This document shows, piece after piece, positions 1-5,182 of a stretch of DNA of 5,331 bases. A program made the translations under genes and the position numbers. The notes below the pieces were generated by a model. It was not told the origin of the DNA. It ran no database searches and saw only the letters and a program-made list of their open reading frames with translations. Source of the DNA: SIG205 sp045545595 (GTDB lineage Bacteria > Bacillota_I > Bacilli_A > RF39 > UBA660); the NCBI GenBank assembly GCA_045545595.1, contig JAZQBG010000030.1, forward strand, positions 1 through 5,331. The letters are read 5' to 3'. How positions within the stretch are numbered: the first letter of the stretch is position 1; each line of letters begins with the position of its first letter.

Positions 1-40
1 ATTTTTTTATTTGAGCATTTGTAAATAATATTTTTGACAT
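1..40 (-). CDS. N-terminal 13 codons of an unidentified gene, cut by the window edge
   Basis: On the minus strand an ATG at 40-38 opens a frame that reads MSKILFTNAQIKK and runs off the left edge without a stop. A GTGGTGG sequence ends 5 nt before the ATG and can act as a ribosome binding site. A TATAAT hexamer lies further upstream at 66-61. The HAD gene's terminator hairpin ends just before this unit, as expected for a separate gene. The start resembles the first beta strand of many soluble enzymes (hydrophobic KILF then N-A), including some amidohydrolases, but 13 residues cannot identify a family. The call rests on context (start, binding site, position after a terminator), so moderate confidence is appropriate. 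Confidence 0.5.
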   Translation of the reverse strand, partial: MSKILFTNAQIKK

Positions 41-60
41 AATTACCACCACTTTCTTAT

Positions 61-66
61 ATTATA
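61..66 (-). promoter_or_regulatory. Candidate -10 box for the left-edge gene
   Basis: A perfect TATAAT reads on the minus strand at 66-61, about 20 nt upstream of the ATG at 40. No good -35 hexamer lies 16-18 nt further upstream; that stretch falls in the T-tract and stem of the preceding terminator. Either the promoter is weak and depends on its -10 box, or the gene is reached by read-through. In DNA this AT-rich such hexamers also arise by chance. Confidence 0.35.
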
Positions 67-78
67 CTTCAAGACATA

Positions 79-131
79 ATAAAAACCTATAAAGTAGGTC
101 TCTCTTTTTTTGAAAGTCCACTTTATAGGTT
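79..131 (-). terminator. Long hairpin terminator after the HAD gene
   Basis: A 12-bp perfect inverted repeat, AACCTATAAAGT (84-95) with ACTTTATAGGTT (120-131), lies 15 nt past the HAD stop. The pairing continues inward. Past one bulged base, GG/CC pair. After one mismatch, a 5-bp stem (100-104 with 112-116) closes a loop of seven identical bases (A on the minus strand). On the minus strand one inner pair is a G-U wobble, but on the plus strand it is C opposite A, so the minus-strand RNA folds better. The stem is followed on the minus strand by TTTTTATTAT. This suits intrinsic termination of the HAD transcript, though about 20 bp is long for a terminator. Confidence 0.8.
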
Positions 132-146
132 ACATTTTAAAAAGAC

Positions 147-848
147 TTACTTGTTTTCTAATTTCTTAACTAATTGTGCAACATTAAGTACAGTGCCTTC
201 GCTAACTTTATATAGTGATGGATGAGAGATTAAAACATTATATCCATTATAATCTCTTATCATTTCATAATCGTTTTTCCAATCTCCAACAGTATAGATA
301 TTATCTTCATCAATATTAAATAATTCATTAATTTCTTTAATCCCATCACTTTTTGTACAATTCTTTCTAACATGAATTCTATAGTTAAATTTATTAACAT
401 TTGTATTTTGTAAAAACATTTTTATCTCTTCTGGAATTTTACTTGTATCCTTTAAAAACTTAGGAAGAATAGAAATTTGTATAATATTGTTAGGCTTATC
501 AGTATATCCAAAAGTATCATATAAATCATATCCATGAATTAAATTTTTAGCTGAGTGTTCAAAATAATATAATAAATCTTCAATCTCATATTTTTCAAAA
601 GCTTGGCTGAAAACAACTTGATCCTTATTATTAAAACCAACACTACCATCATTACACACTAATGCATCATACGGACATGAATATTTTACTAATTCATATT
701 TTAATGAATTAAAATCTCTACCACTTGCGAATACTAATTTATTGCCATTATTTCTGAATCTTTTAATAGCTTCAACATTTAAATATGTAATATATCTATT
801 TGTGGTTCTAACTGTATCGTCAAAATCACATACCAACAATTTTTGCAT
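147..848 (-). CDS. HAD-superfamily (Cof-like) sugar/metabolite phosphatase
   Basis: A 233-residue soluble hydrolase of the haloacid dehalogenase superfamily, with all four catalytic motifs: DFDDT (D8 nucleophile, D10 acid/base), S42 in ASGRD, K166 in the segment NCTKSDGIKE, and GDWKND (188-193), whose acidic residues bind Mg2+. A CNDGS segment at 65-69 matches the usual (S/C)NG region before a type C2 cap, which would occupy about residues 75-160. Family knowledge predicts Mg2+-dependent phosphate removal from small cytosolic metabolites such as sugar phosphates or nucleotide cofactors; the substrate cannot be read from sequence. At 233 residues it is somewhat shorter than typical Cof proteins (about 260-270), so the cap may be reduced. 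The start at 848 is preferred over an in-frame ATG at 863, because that ATG overlaps the GGAGG ribosome binding site, which sits 8 nt before 848. The gene has its own promoter and terminator and diverges from the TasA-like gene. Confidence 0.9.
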   Translation of the reverse strand: MQKLLVCDFDDTVRTTNRYITYLNVEAIKRFRNNGNKLVFASGRDFNSLKYELVKYSCPYDALVCNDGSVGFNNKDQVVFSQAFEKYEIEDLLYYFEHSAKNLIHGYDLYDTFGYTDKPNNIIQISILPKFLKDTSKIPEEIKMFLQNTNVNKFNYRIHVRKNCTKSDGIKEINELFNIDEDNIYTVGDWKNDYEMIRDYNGYNVLISHPSLYKVSEGTVLNVAQLVKKLENK

Positions 849-856
849 ATATATAT

Positions 857-861
857 CCTCC
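857..861 (-). promoter_or_regulatory. Ribosome binding site that fixes the HAD gene start
   Basis: GGAGG on the minus strand (861-857) is followed by eight alternating A/T bases and then the ATG at 848. The upstream in-frame ATG at 863-861 overlaps this site and has no purine-rich sequence at the right distance. Translation therefore most likely starts at 848, five codons inside the longest reading frame. Confidence 0.8.
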
Positions 862-881
862 ATTCGAGATTTATATTATAT

Positions 882-910
882 ATTATATATTATTTTTAAT
901 AAATATACAA
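882..910 (-). promoter_or_regulatory. Sigma-A-type promoter of the HAD gene
   Basis: On the minus strand TTGTAT (910-905) and TATAAT (887-882) are separated by 17 bp. Transcription would begin near 875, leaving a leader of under 30 nt before the ATG. A second TATAAT at 880-875, part of a short heptad repeat, could serve as an alternative -10 box. Confidence 0.6.
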
Positions 911-958
911 ATAAAATAATTTTTAACATCTATAATTGATATATTTTTTTTAATAACA

Positions 959-988
959 TTGACTTTTGTAAAGCTGATATAATATAAT
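959..988 (+). promoter_or_regulatory. Sigma-A-type promoter of the TasA/LRR gene
   Basis: TTGACT (959-964) and TATAAT (983-988) are 18 bp apart. An overlapping TATAAT at 978-983 is preceded by TGA and could act as an extended -10 box. Transcription would start near 995, giving a leader of about 17 nt that contains little besides the ribosome binding site AGGTGA (1000-1005), 6 nt before the ATG. Confidence 0.65.
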
Positions 989-1011
989 TATTATAAGCTA
1001 GGTGATATATA

Positions 1012-2112
1012 ATGGAAGAGAAAAAAGTAAATAAAAAAACAATTTTTTCTATAATAACAATATTAATACCAGTTTTAATAATTGGTGGTGTGACATATGC
1101 ATATTTTGTGGCATCTGGTAATACGGATATATATACTGTAAAAACAGGAAATTTAACTATGGCTTTTACAGAGGGTGAATTTGTGACTGCTGCAAACCCA
1201 ATTCCAATAGTGGATTCAGAAATAGAAACTGAGGCAGCTAAGTTACCATTTAGTGTAACAAACACAGGAAGTCAACACATGAACCTAACAATAAGTCTAA
1301 CAGATATAACAATATCAGATGAATTAAAAGATGAAGACTTTAGATGGGGATTATATAATGCAGATACAGCAGTAATGTTATCAACTGGTACATTTAAAGA
1401 TATCGGAACTTCAACATCATTAACAATGTATCGTGATACAATAATTGAATCATCAAACCCAGATATCACAAAAAACTACATCTTAAGAATATGGATACAT
1501 GAAGATAACACAAATCAAAATTATATGCAAGGAAAAACATTAAGTGCAAAAGTAACAGTAGATGGAGATGCAGTAGAATATACTGATGTAAGTTGTTTTA
1601 CAGTTAATAGCAATGGTGTAATAACAGACTATGATGAGTCATGTGGAAGTAATGTAGTAATACCTAAGAAAATAAATGGTGTTACTGTTACTGGAATTAG
1701 AGGAACATATTCATATGATTGGGAAACAGATGATGAAGGTAATGACACAAATTCAATATGTCTATCATACCAAGGTGCATTCCAAAACAAAGGATTAACA
1801 AATATAATAATCCCTGATACTGTTACTATGATTGGACATAATGGTGATACTAGTGGTTATTGTAATGAATATGATGAATTTGGTGGTAATAATATAGGTC
1901 ATATTACAATACCAGAAAGTGTTACTAATATAGGTGATTTTAGTGCTAATTCAATTTTTATCCCTGATACTGTTAAATACATTGACAATGTAGATTTACC
2001 GTTAAATATAGTAATACCATGTACATATAATCAACAATCTGTTGGGAACAACTTTATAAGATATGATAGAACATGTAGTGTTGTTGAATCTGGTGGAGAT
2101 AGCTACTATTAA
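1012..2112 (+). CDS. Exported protein: SipW-type signal, TasA-like domain and BspA-like leucine-rich repeats
   Basis: A 366-residue secreted or surface protein with three visible parts. Residues 1-8 are charged and 9-33 form a hydrophobic segment ending GGVTYAYF, the pattern of signal peptides cut by SipW-type signal peptidases in TasA/CalY fibre proteins. Residues about 37-184 are rich in beta strands and Thr/Ser, with the TasA-like opening TGNLTMAF and a central VTNTGS turn. From about 195 to 330 come BspA-like (LRR_5) repeats: GLTNIIIPDTVTMIG, HITIPESVTNIG and SIFIPDTVKYI. All six cysteines (C195, C211, C250, C284, C337, C355) lie in the repeat half, so disulfides after export are plausible. 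No LPXTG anchor is present. By family knowledge TasA domains build extracellular fibres and BspA repeats bind matrix or host proteins; an adhesive surface role is inferred. The gene is monocistronic, and no SipW peptidase is in the window. Confidence 0.85.
   Translation: MEEKKVNKKTIFSIITILIPVLIIGGVTYAYFVASGNTDIYTVKTGNLTMAFTEGEFVTAANPIPIVDSEIETEAAKLPFSVTNTGSQHMNLTISLTDITISDELKDEDFRWGLYNADTAVMLSTGTFKDIGTSTSLTMYRDTIIESSNPDITKNYILRIWIHEDNTNQNYMQGKTLSAKVTVDGDAVEYTDVSCFTVNSNGVITDYDESCGSNVVIPKKINGVTVTGIRGTYSYDWETDDEGNDTNSICLSYQGAFQNKGLTNIIIPDTVTMIGHNGDTSGYCNEYDEFGGNNIGHITIPESVTNIGDFSANSIFIPDTVKYIDNVDLPLNIVIPCTYNQQSVGNNFIRYDRTCSVVESGGDSYY
1810..1975 (+). repeat. LRR-coding direct repeat inside the TasA/LRR gene
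   Basis: The 16-mer ATCCCTGATACTGTTA occurs exactly at 1810-1825 and again at 1960-1975, exactly 150 bp (50 codons) apart and in the same frame. It encodes the conserved IPDTV core of two leucine-rich repeats. A third, more diverged unit (IPESVTNIG) lies between them. Keeping the same codons suggests recent repeat duplication or gene conversion rather than protein-level conservation alone. Confidence 0.75.
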
Positions 2113-2139
2113 TCAATACAATAATAACTAATGAAACAT

Positions 2140-2176
2140 AAAATGTAAGAAATAGATTTTCTTGCATTTTTTGTAT
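2140..2176 (+). terminator. Intrinsic terminator of the TasA/LRR gene
   Basis: A 13-bp stem (2140-2152 with 2158-2170) closes a 5-base loop and runs into TTTTTTGTATTT. One pair, T2146 with G2164, is a wobble in plus-strand RNA but A opposite C in minus-strand RNA, so the element is oriented for the plus strand. It begins 27 nt after the stop codon. Confidence 0.85.
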
Positions 2177-2198
2177 TTAATTTTTAGAATTCAAAATA

Positions 2199-2227
2199 TT
2201 GAAATCTTTTTTTCTTTATTTTATAAT
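2199..2227 (+). promoter_or_regulatory. Promoter of the CapA-like lipoprotein gene
   Basis: TTGAAA (2199-2204) and a perfect TATAAT (2222-2227) are 17 bp apart, with a T-rich spacer. Transcription would start near 2234, just before the ribosome binding site AGGTGA (2237-2242), so the leader is very short, about 15 nt. Confidence 0.7.
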
Positions 2228-2248
2228 GATGATAATAGGTGAGATAAT

Positions 2249-3508
2249 ATGAGAAAAATAATTTTAATTTTACTAATGTTCTTGATATCAGGTTGTAGTA
2301 ACCAATTAGAAAAAAATGACGATCGAATTAATCTGCAATTTAATTACACCGTAACTAGTGATACTATTAATTTTAAAATGAATGAACACACTGAGAATTT
2401 AAAATTTAAATTGCATATGGATAATATCGAAATTGAAACAGGAAATGTTGATGCAGAAAATATCATTAGTGGACTTGAATCTAACAAAGAATATATTCTA
2501 GAAATATATAATGATAGTGATAAAACAACTAAAAAAATAAAAACTGAAAAATTAACCACACTTCGTTTCGGTGGAGATGTAATGATGACTAGTTATTTTG
2601 CTAATTATATACAAACTAATGGTGTAGATTATATGTGGGAAGATGTTAGTGATTTAATTAAAAGTGCAGACTACTCGATATTCAATTTAGAAACAAGTGT
2701 TAGTGATAGAGGAAGTGATACAAAGCCTGCTGGTTATGGTTTTAGGTCTAAACCAGATACATTACAAGGACTTCAAAATACCGGTATAGACATGGTTAAT
2801 CTTGCTAATAATCATGTTTTAGACTATGGTAGTGATGCATTTTTAGACACACTAGATAATATTAAAAAGTATAATATTGAATATATTGGTGCTGGAAAGA
2901 ATTATAATGAGGCTAGTGAAATAAAATATGAAACAATAAATGATATAAAATTTTCATATATTGGAATGACTAGTATTTTGGGATATCAAAGTTGGAAAGC
3001 TACCGAAAATAAAGAAGGAGTATTTTACTTAACTAGTGATGACTATGAAAATATTTTTAACAAAGTCAAAGAAGCAAACAATAATTCAGATTATGTAGTA
3101 GTTTTTACACACTGGGACAGGGAATACTATAATACTCCAACAAACGATACAATTGATATCGCACACAAATTAATTGATAATGGTGCAGATATAGTAATTG
3201 GGACACATCCACATGTATTACAAGGAGTAGAATATTATAATGATGGAATAATTTATTATAGTTTAGGAAATTTTAATTTCTTAATAAAAAATGACAATGC
3301 TTCTCAAACTGGATTATTTGAGTTGAATTTAGATAGTACTGGAATAAAATCATCTAAAATCTATCCAGTTAGAATAAATAATTGTAAAGCTAATTTATTA
3401 GATAGTAGTGATGCTTTATACAACACAATCATTACTAATTTAAATGAACGTAGTAAAAACTTTAATACTACTGTAACTAGTGATGGGTATATAAAAAAAG
3501 CTGAGTAA
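2249..3508 (+). CDS. CapA-family metallophosphatase-like lipoprotein with an N-terminal FN3-like domain
   Basis: A 419-residue lipoprotein. A short hydrophobic signal ends in the lipobox LISGC, so C16 should be lipidated on the outer face of the membrane. Residues about 27-102 look like a fibronectin-III-type beta sandwich (hallmark GLESNKEYILEIY). Residues about 103-345 are a CapA/PgsA domain of the calcineurin-like phosphoesterase fold: GGDVMM (D110), FNLETS (N146, E148), LANNHVLDYG (N188, H189), HWDREY (H288), GTHPHVLQ (H320, H322) and YSLGNF. These are the expected metal-site residues. Family members act in making or anchoring poly-gamma-glutamate capsule or other wall polymers, but no capB/capC partner is visible, so the substrate is open. 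The usual HWG-x-EY motif has D290 instead of glycine. The gene has its own promoter, and its stop codon lies inside a convergent terminator. Confidence 0.9.
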   Translation: MRKIILILLMFLISGCSNQLEKNDDRINLQFNYTVTSDTINFKMNEHTENLKFKLHMDNIEIETGNVDAENIISGLESNKEYILEIYNDSDKTTKKIKTEKLTTLRFGGDVMMTSYFANYIQTNGVDYMWEDVSDLIKSADYSIFNLETSVSDRGSDTKPAGYGFRSKPDTLQGLQNTGIDMVNLANNHVLDYGSDAFLDTLDNIKKYNIEYIGAGKNYNEASEIKYETINDIKFSYIGMTSILGYQSWKATENKEGVFYLTSDDYENIFNKVKEANNNSDYVVVFTHWDREYYNTPTNDTIDIAHKLIDNGADIVIGTHPHVLQGVEYYNDGIIYYSLGNFNFLIKNDNASQTGLFELNLDSTGIKSSKIYPVRINNCKANLLDSSDALYNTIITNLNERSKNFNTTVTSDGYIKKAE

Positions 3509-3535
3509 AACTTTTTACTTAGCTTTTTCTAATTT
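3493..3535. terminator. Bidirectional terminator containing both convergent stop codons
   Basis: A near-perfect stem of about 15 bp pairs 3495-3509 with 3514-3528. It is flanked by seven A on the left (a T-tract for minus-strand RNA) and TTTTT on the right (a T-tract for plus-strand RNA). Its single imperfect pair (3503 with 3520) is a G-U wobble on the plus strand and an A-C mismatch on the minus strand. The TAA of the CapA-like gene (3506-3508) and the TAA of the minus-strand gene (3515-3517) both lie within it, only 6 nt apart, so the last codons of both genes also build the hairpin. Confidence 0.85.
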
Positions 3536-4495
3536 TTTTATATCATTTTTAGCCTTAATTGAATTTTCAAGAGTTGTAATAGATTCATTATAATATTCAC
3601 TAGGAATTCTACAAGTAATATTAACACCATTTTTGCCAATTATTCCATAATTAGTTTTAGGACCATTGTTGTCACCATAAATTGGAACTTCGATGTTAGT
3701 ATTTTCAATATAATATTTAACTATTTCATTAAATACATCGATTCCCATTTTTTCATCATTTAATTTAAAATTAATATCTAAAGGCATTGATTTGTTATCT
3801 TTTAGTATTTGAATTTTAAATTTGTAAAAATCTTTTACTGATTCATAATCCATAAATATTTCATATGGTTTATATGAAGTATTGGTGTTATTTAACTCAT
3901 TTAACATATCTATAACAACAAATACTATTTCCTTTTTCTTCTGTGCCTTTAAAATTTGTGTTTCATCCTTATTATAATCAACAGTATGTACTTTTCTTAT
4001 ATACTTACCATATTTTTGAAAAATCTTATTATTGAATTTTTGTAACTTTTCTTCATCTTTTTTAGTATGAATCATAGAAGTCAATTTAACATGATGATTT
4101 GTTTCAATTTGATGCATTGTAAAATTCAATTTATTAACATTATAGTATGGATTTGTTTGAAATCCAGGACATTTTAAGTCGTTTTTCATTACAAAGTATT
4201 CTCTAATTGATTTAAATAATGCAAATCCAGTATTTTCATCCTTCAATTTAAAATTAAAGTTATATAATGGTTTATCAACTAACATATTGTGTCTATCTAA
4301 TCCTTTTGAATTAATCTTAACATTGAATGTAGTAAAATCCTCGTCTTCGTCTTTATTATAATCTAATATAATATTATAATCTTTCATATCTTTATCATTT
4401 TCTGTTAAGTTCAAATCTTGCAATACATCAATTATTCTTTTAATTGAACGTAATTTTATTAAGGCTTTAGATATTTGTATTTCATCTTTATTCAT
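3515..4495 (-). CDS. Unrecognised 326-residue protein built from two copies of one domain
   Basis: I do not recognise a family. The protein is charged and lysine/asparagine-rich, has no signal peptide or membrane segment, and is probably cytosolic. It contains an internal duplication: residues 2-158 align by eye with 175-313. Matching blocks are NKDEIQISKA (2-11) with NKDETQILKA (175-184), IDVLQDLN with IDMLNELN, NFNFKLKDENTG (79-90) with DINFKLNDEKMG (240-251), and LFKSIREYF (93-101) with VFNEIVKYY (254-262). Each copy reads as an N-terminal helix, beta strands, a helix at the IREYF/IVKYY segment, more strands and a closing helix. There is one cysteine per copy (C109, C295), not at matching positions, and no recognisable catalytic motif. 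The start is supported by GGGGAG 7 nt upstream and a strong promoter. A structural or binding role is possible but not shown. Confidence 0.85.
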   Translation of the reverse strand: MNKDEIQISKALIKLRSIKRIIDVLQDLNLTENDKDMKDYNIILDYNKDEDEDFTTFNVKINSKGLDRHNMLVDKPLYNFNFKLKDENTGFALFKSIREYFVMKNDLKCPGFQTNPYYNVNKLNFTMHQIETNHHVKLTSMIHTKKDEEKLQKFNNKIFQKYGKYIRKVHTVDYNKDETQILKAQKKKEIVFVVIDMLNELNNTNTSYKPYEIFMDYESVKDFYKFKIQILKDNKSMPLDINFKLNDEKMGIDVFNEIVKYYIENTNIEVPIYGDNNGPKTNYGIIGKNGVNITCRIPSEYYNESITTLENSIKAKNDIKKLEKAK

Positions 4496-4521
4496 AGTTT
4501 TTCTCCCCTTTGAGGTCTAAT

Positions 4522-4550
4522 ATATTAATATATTTTTTCAATAATGTCAA
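4522..4550 (-). promoter_or_regulatory. Strong promoter of the duplicated-domain gene
   Basis: On the minus strand a perfect TTGACA (4550-4545) is followed after exactly 17 bp by TAATAT (4527-4522). Transcription would start near 4515, with a leader of about 20 nt holding AAGGGGAG (4510-4503). This is the best promoter match on the minus strand, suggesting the gene is well expressed on its own rather than by read-through from rpmB. Confidence 0.75.
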
Positions 4551-4561
4551 ATTTTAAGAAA

Positions 4562-4588
4562 TAAAAAAGAAGTAGGGTACTACTTCTT
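4562..4588 (-). terminator. Intrinsic terminator of rpmB
   Basis: A perfect 9-bp stem (4567-4575 with 4580-4588) with a 4-base loop sits 12 nt after the rpmB stop codon on the minus strand, followed by TTTTTTAT. It lies just upstream of the next gene's -35 box, so the two minus-strand genes are separate units. Confidence 0.85.
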
Positions 4589-4599
4589 CATATTATAAA

Positions 4600-4776
4600 T
4601 TATGCAACTTCTTCAGTTTTTTTAAATTTTTTTGCTTCTCTAGCGCTCATTTTTACTTTTTCACCATTAACAGTTACTGTTTGTAAGTTTGGTTTTTGTA
4701 TTTTTCTTGAAGTTTTTAAAGAAAATGGACGATTATTTCCAAACATAGGTTTTTTAGTTGTTACTTTTTTTGCCAC
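4600..4776 (-). CDS. rpmB: Ribosomal protein bL28
   Basis: A 58-residue basic protein of the large ribosomal subunit. Starting from GTG it begins MAKKVTTKKPMFGNNRPFS. This matches the bL28 core, where Bacillus has [20 protein letters not shown] followed by NLQKVRILVNG; here the second block is NLQTVTVNGEKVKMSAREAKKF. The family's GNN turn and NLQ-V-VNG segment are conserved. The N-terminal cysteine of zinc-binding forms is absent, so this is a cysteine-free (C-minus) type. The usual SHA after GNNR is replaced by PFS, and the protein is a few residues shorter than the Bacillus form (about 62). GTG is chosen because a strong GAGGAGG site lies 7 nt upstream and the family normally begins MA. The gene is a single unit with its own promoter and terminator. 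Confidence 0.92.
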   Translation of the reverse strand: MAKKVTTKKPMFGNNRPFSLKTSRKIQKPNLQTVTVNGEKVKMSAREAKKFKKTEEVA

Positions 4777-4783
4777 TTCAAAT

Positions 4784-4790
4784 CCTCCTC
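4784..4790 (-). promoter_or_regulatory. Ribosome binding site supporting the GTG start of rpmB
   Basis: GAGGAGG on the minus strand, 7 nt before the GTG at 4776, is the strongest Shine-Dalgarno match in the window. The first downstream ATG, at codon 11, would remove conserved N-terminal residues and has no such site, so GTG is the start. Confidence 0.85.
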
Positions 4791-4820
4791 GCTTTGTTTT
4801 GTACTTAATAACTTTAACAT

Positions 4821-4851
4821 ATTATACGCAATAAGTCAAATATTTTGTTAA
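4821..4851 (-). promoter_or_regulatory. Promoter of rpmB
   Basis: On the minus strand a perfect TATAAT (4826-4821) is preceded, after a long 19-bp spacer, by TTAACA (4851-4846). A TTGACT at 4838-4833 lies only 6-7 bp from the -10 box, too close to be its partner. The leader would be about 38 nt, too short for a large autoregulatory structure. Confidence 0.5.
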
Positions 4852-4868
4852 TATTTTTCTATATTTAA

Positions 4869-4897
4869 TTGACAAATTGTCTACTTTTATATAGAAT
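4869..4897 (+). promoter_or_regulatory. Promoter of the Flp-type pilin gene
   Basis: A perfect TTGACA (4869-4874) and TAGAAT (4892-4897) are 17 bp apart. Transcription would start near 4904. The promoter is back to back with that of rpmB, within about 75 bp. Confidence 0.7.
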
Positions 4898-4914
4898 TAA
4901 ATTATAAATAGAAT

Positions 4915-4920
4915 AGGTGA
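4915..4920 (+). promoter_or_regulatory. Ribosome binding site that fixes the pilin start
   Basis: AGGTGA (4915-4920) lies 5 nt before the ATG at 4926. The in-frame GTG at 4917 and ATG at 4920 overlap this site and cannot be served by it, so the protein starts at 4926 rather than at the longest reading frame. The same TAGGTGA sequence precedes the other two plus-strand genes. Confidence 0.75.
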
Positions 4921-4925
4921 TGTTT

Positions 4926-5135
4926 ATGTTAAGATTAAATAAAAAAGGGCAAGCATTAGTTGAATATGTTCTTATTATTGCACTTATATCTTTAATTGCA
5001 ATTGCAGCAGTTAAACTTTTAGGTGGTAGTATCAAAGATGCGATTACTAAAACATCGTGTTCTATAATGAATCAAGAGTACGTTCCCGGAGAAAATTCTG
5101 GTGAAGGTAAATGTGAAATGAAAGAATTAGAATAA
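4926..5135 (+). CDS. Flp/type IVb pilin-like protein
   Basis: A 69-residue small pilin. The N terminus MLRLNKKG-QALVEY matches the Flp (type IVb) prepilin pattern: a short basic leader ending in G8, cleavage before Q9, then E13 at position +5 of the mature protein followed by Y14. Residues about 11-33 are the hydrophobic helix that anchors the pilin and packs in the fibre core. GGSIKDAI continues the usual Flp helix. The tail (45-69) is acidic and unusual, with C45 and C63 that could form a disulfide. Family members are processed by a TadV/PilD-type peptidase and assembled by the Tad machinery, but no tad gene is in the window, so this is an orphan locus; the assembly genes, if present, lie elsewhere. 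It has its own promoter and terminator. Confidence 0.85.
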   Translation: MLRLNKKGQALVEYVLIIALISLIAIAAVKLLGGSIKDAITKTSCSIMNQEYVPGENSGEGKCEMKELE

Positions 5136-5138
5136 TTT

Positions 5139-5168
5139 AATCTGCTTATATGCAGATTTTTGTTTTTG
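5139..5168 (+). terminator. Intrinsic terminator of the pilin gene
   Basis: A perfect 7-bp stem (AATCTGC at 5139-5145 with GCAGATT at 5152-5158) with a 6-base loop begins 3 nt after the stop codon and is followed by TTTGTTTTTG. Confidence 0.85.
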
Positions 5169-5182
5169 TGTTAAAATATATG

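Noticed and set aside
871..891. Heptad-like TATTATA repeats upstream of the HAD gene
   Set aside because: Three short AT-only units are explained by overlapping -10-like hexamers in an AT-rich promoter; they do not form a convincing operator or iteron array.
742..1469. Several open frames opposite or overlapping the HAD and TasA/LRR genes (742-939 plus; 930-1265 and 1272-1469 minus)
   Set aside because: They overlap confidently assigned genes, lack good ribosome binding sites and encode no recognisable domain.
2344..2559. A 71-codon minus-strand frame inside the CapA-like gene, with a hydrophobic product
   Set aside because: It is antisense to a well-supported lipoprotein gene. Hydrophobic antisense products are expected from Asn/Lys/Asp/Glu-rich coding DNA, and it has no start signals.
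2350..3490. Repeated ACTAGT hexamers in the CapA-like gene
   Set aside because: They follow from repeated Thr-Ser residues and codon preference, with irregular spacing and no shared flanks.
4777..4830. Possible autoregulatory leader of rpmB
   Set aside because: The predicted leader is only about 38 nt and shows no stable stem; bL28 regulation cannot be supported.
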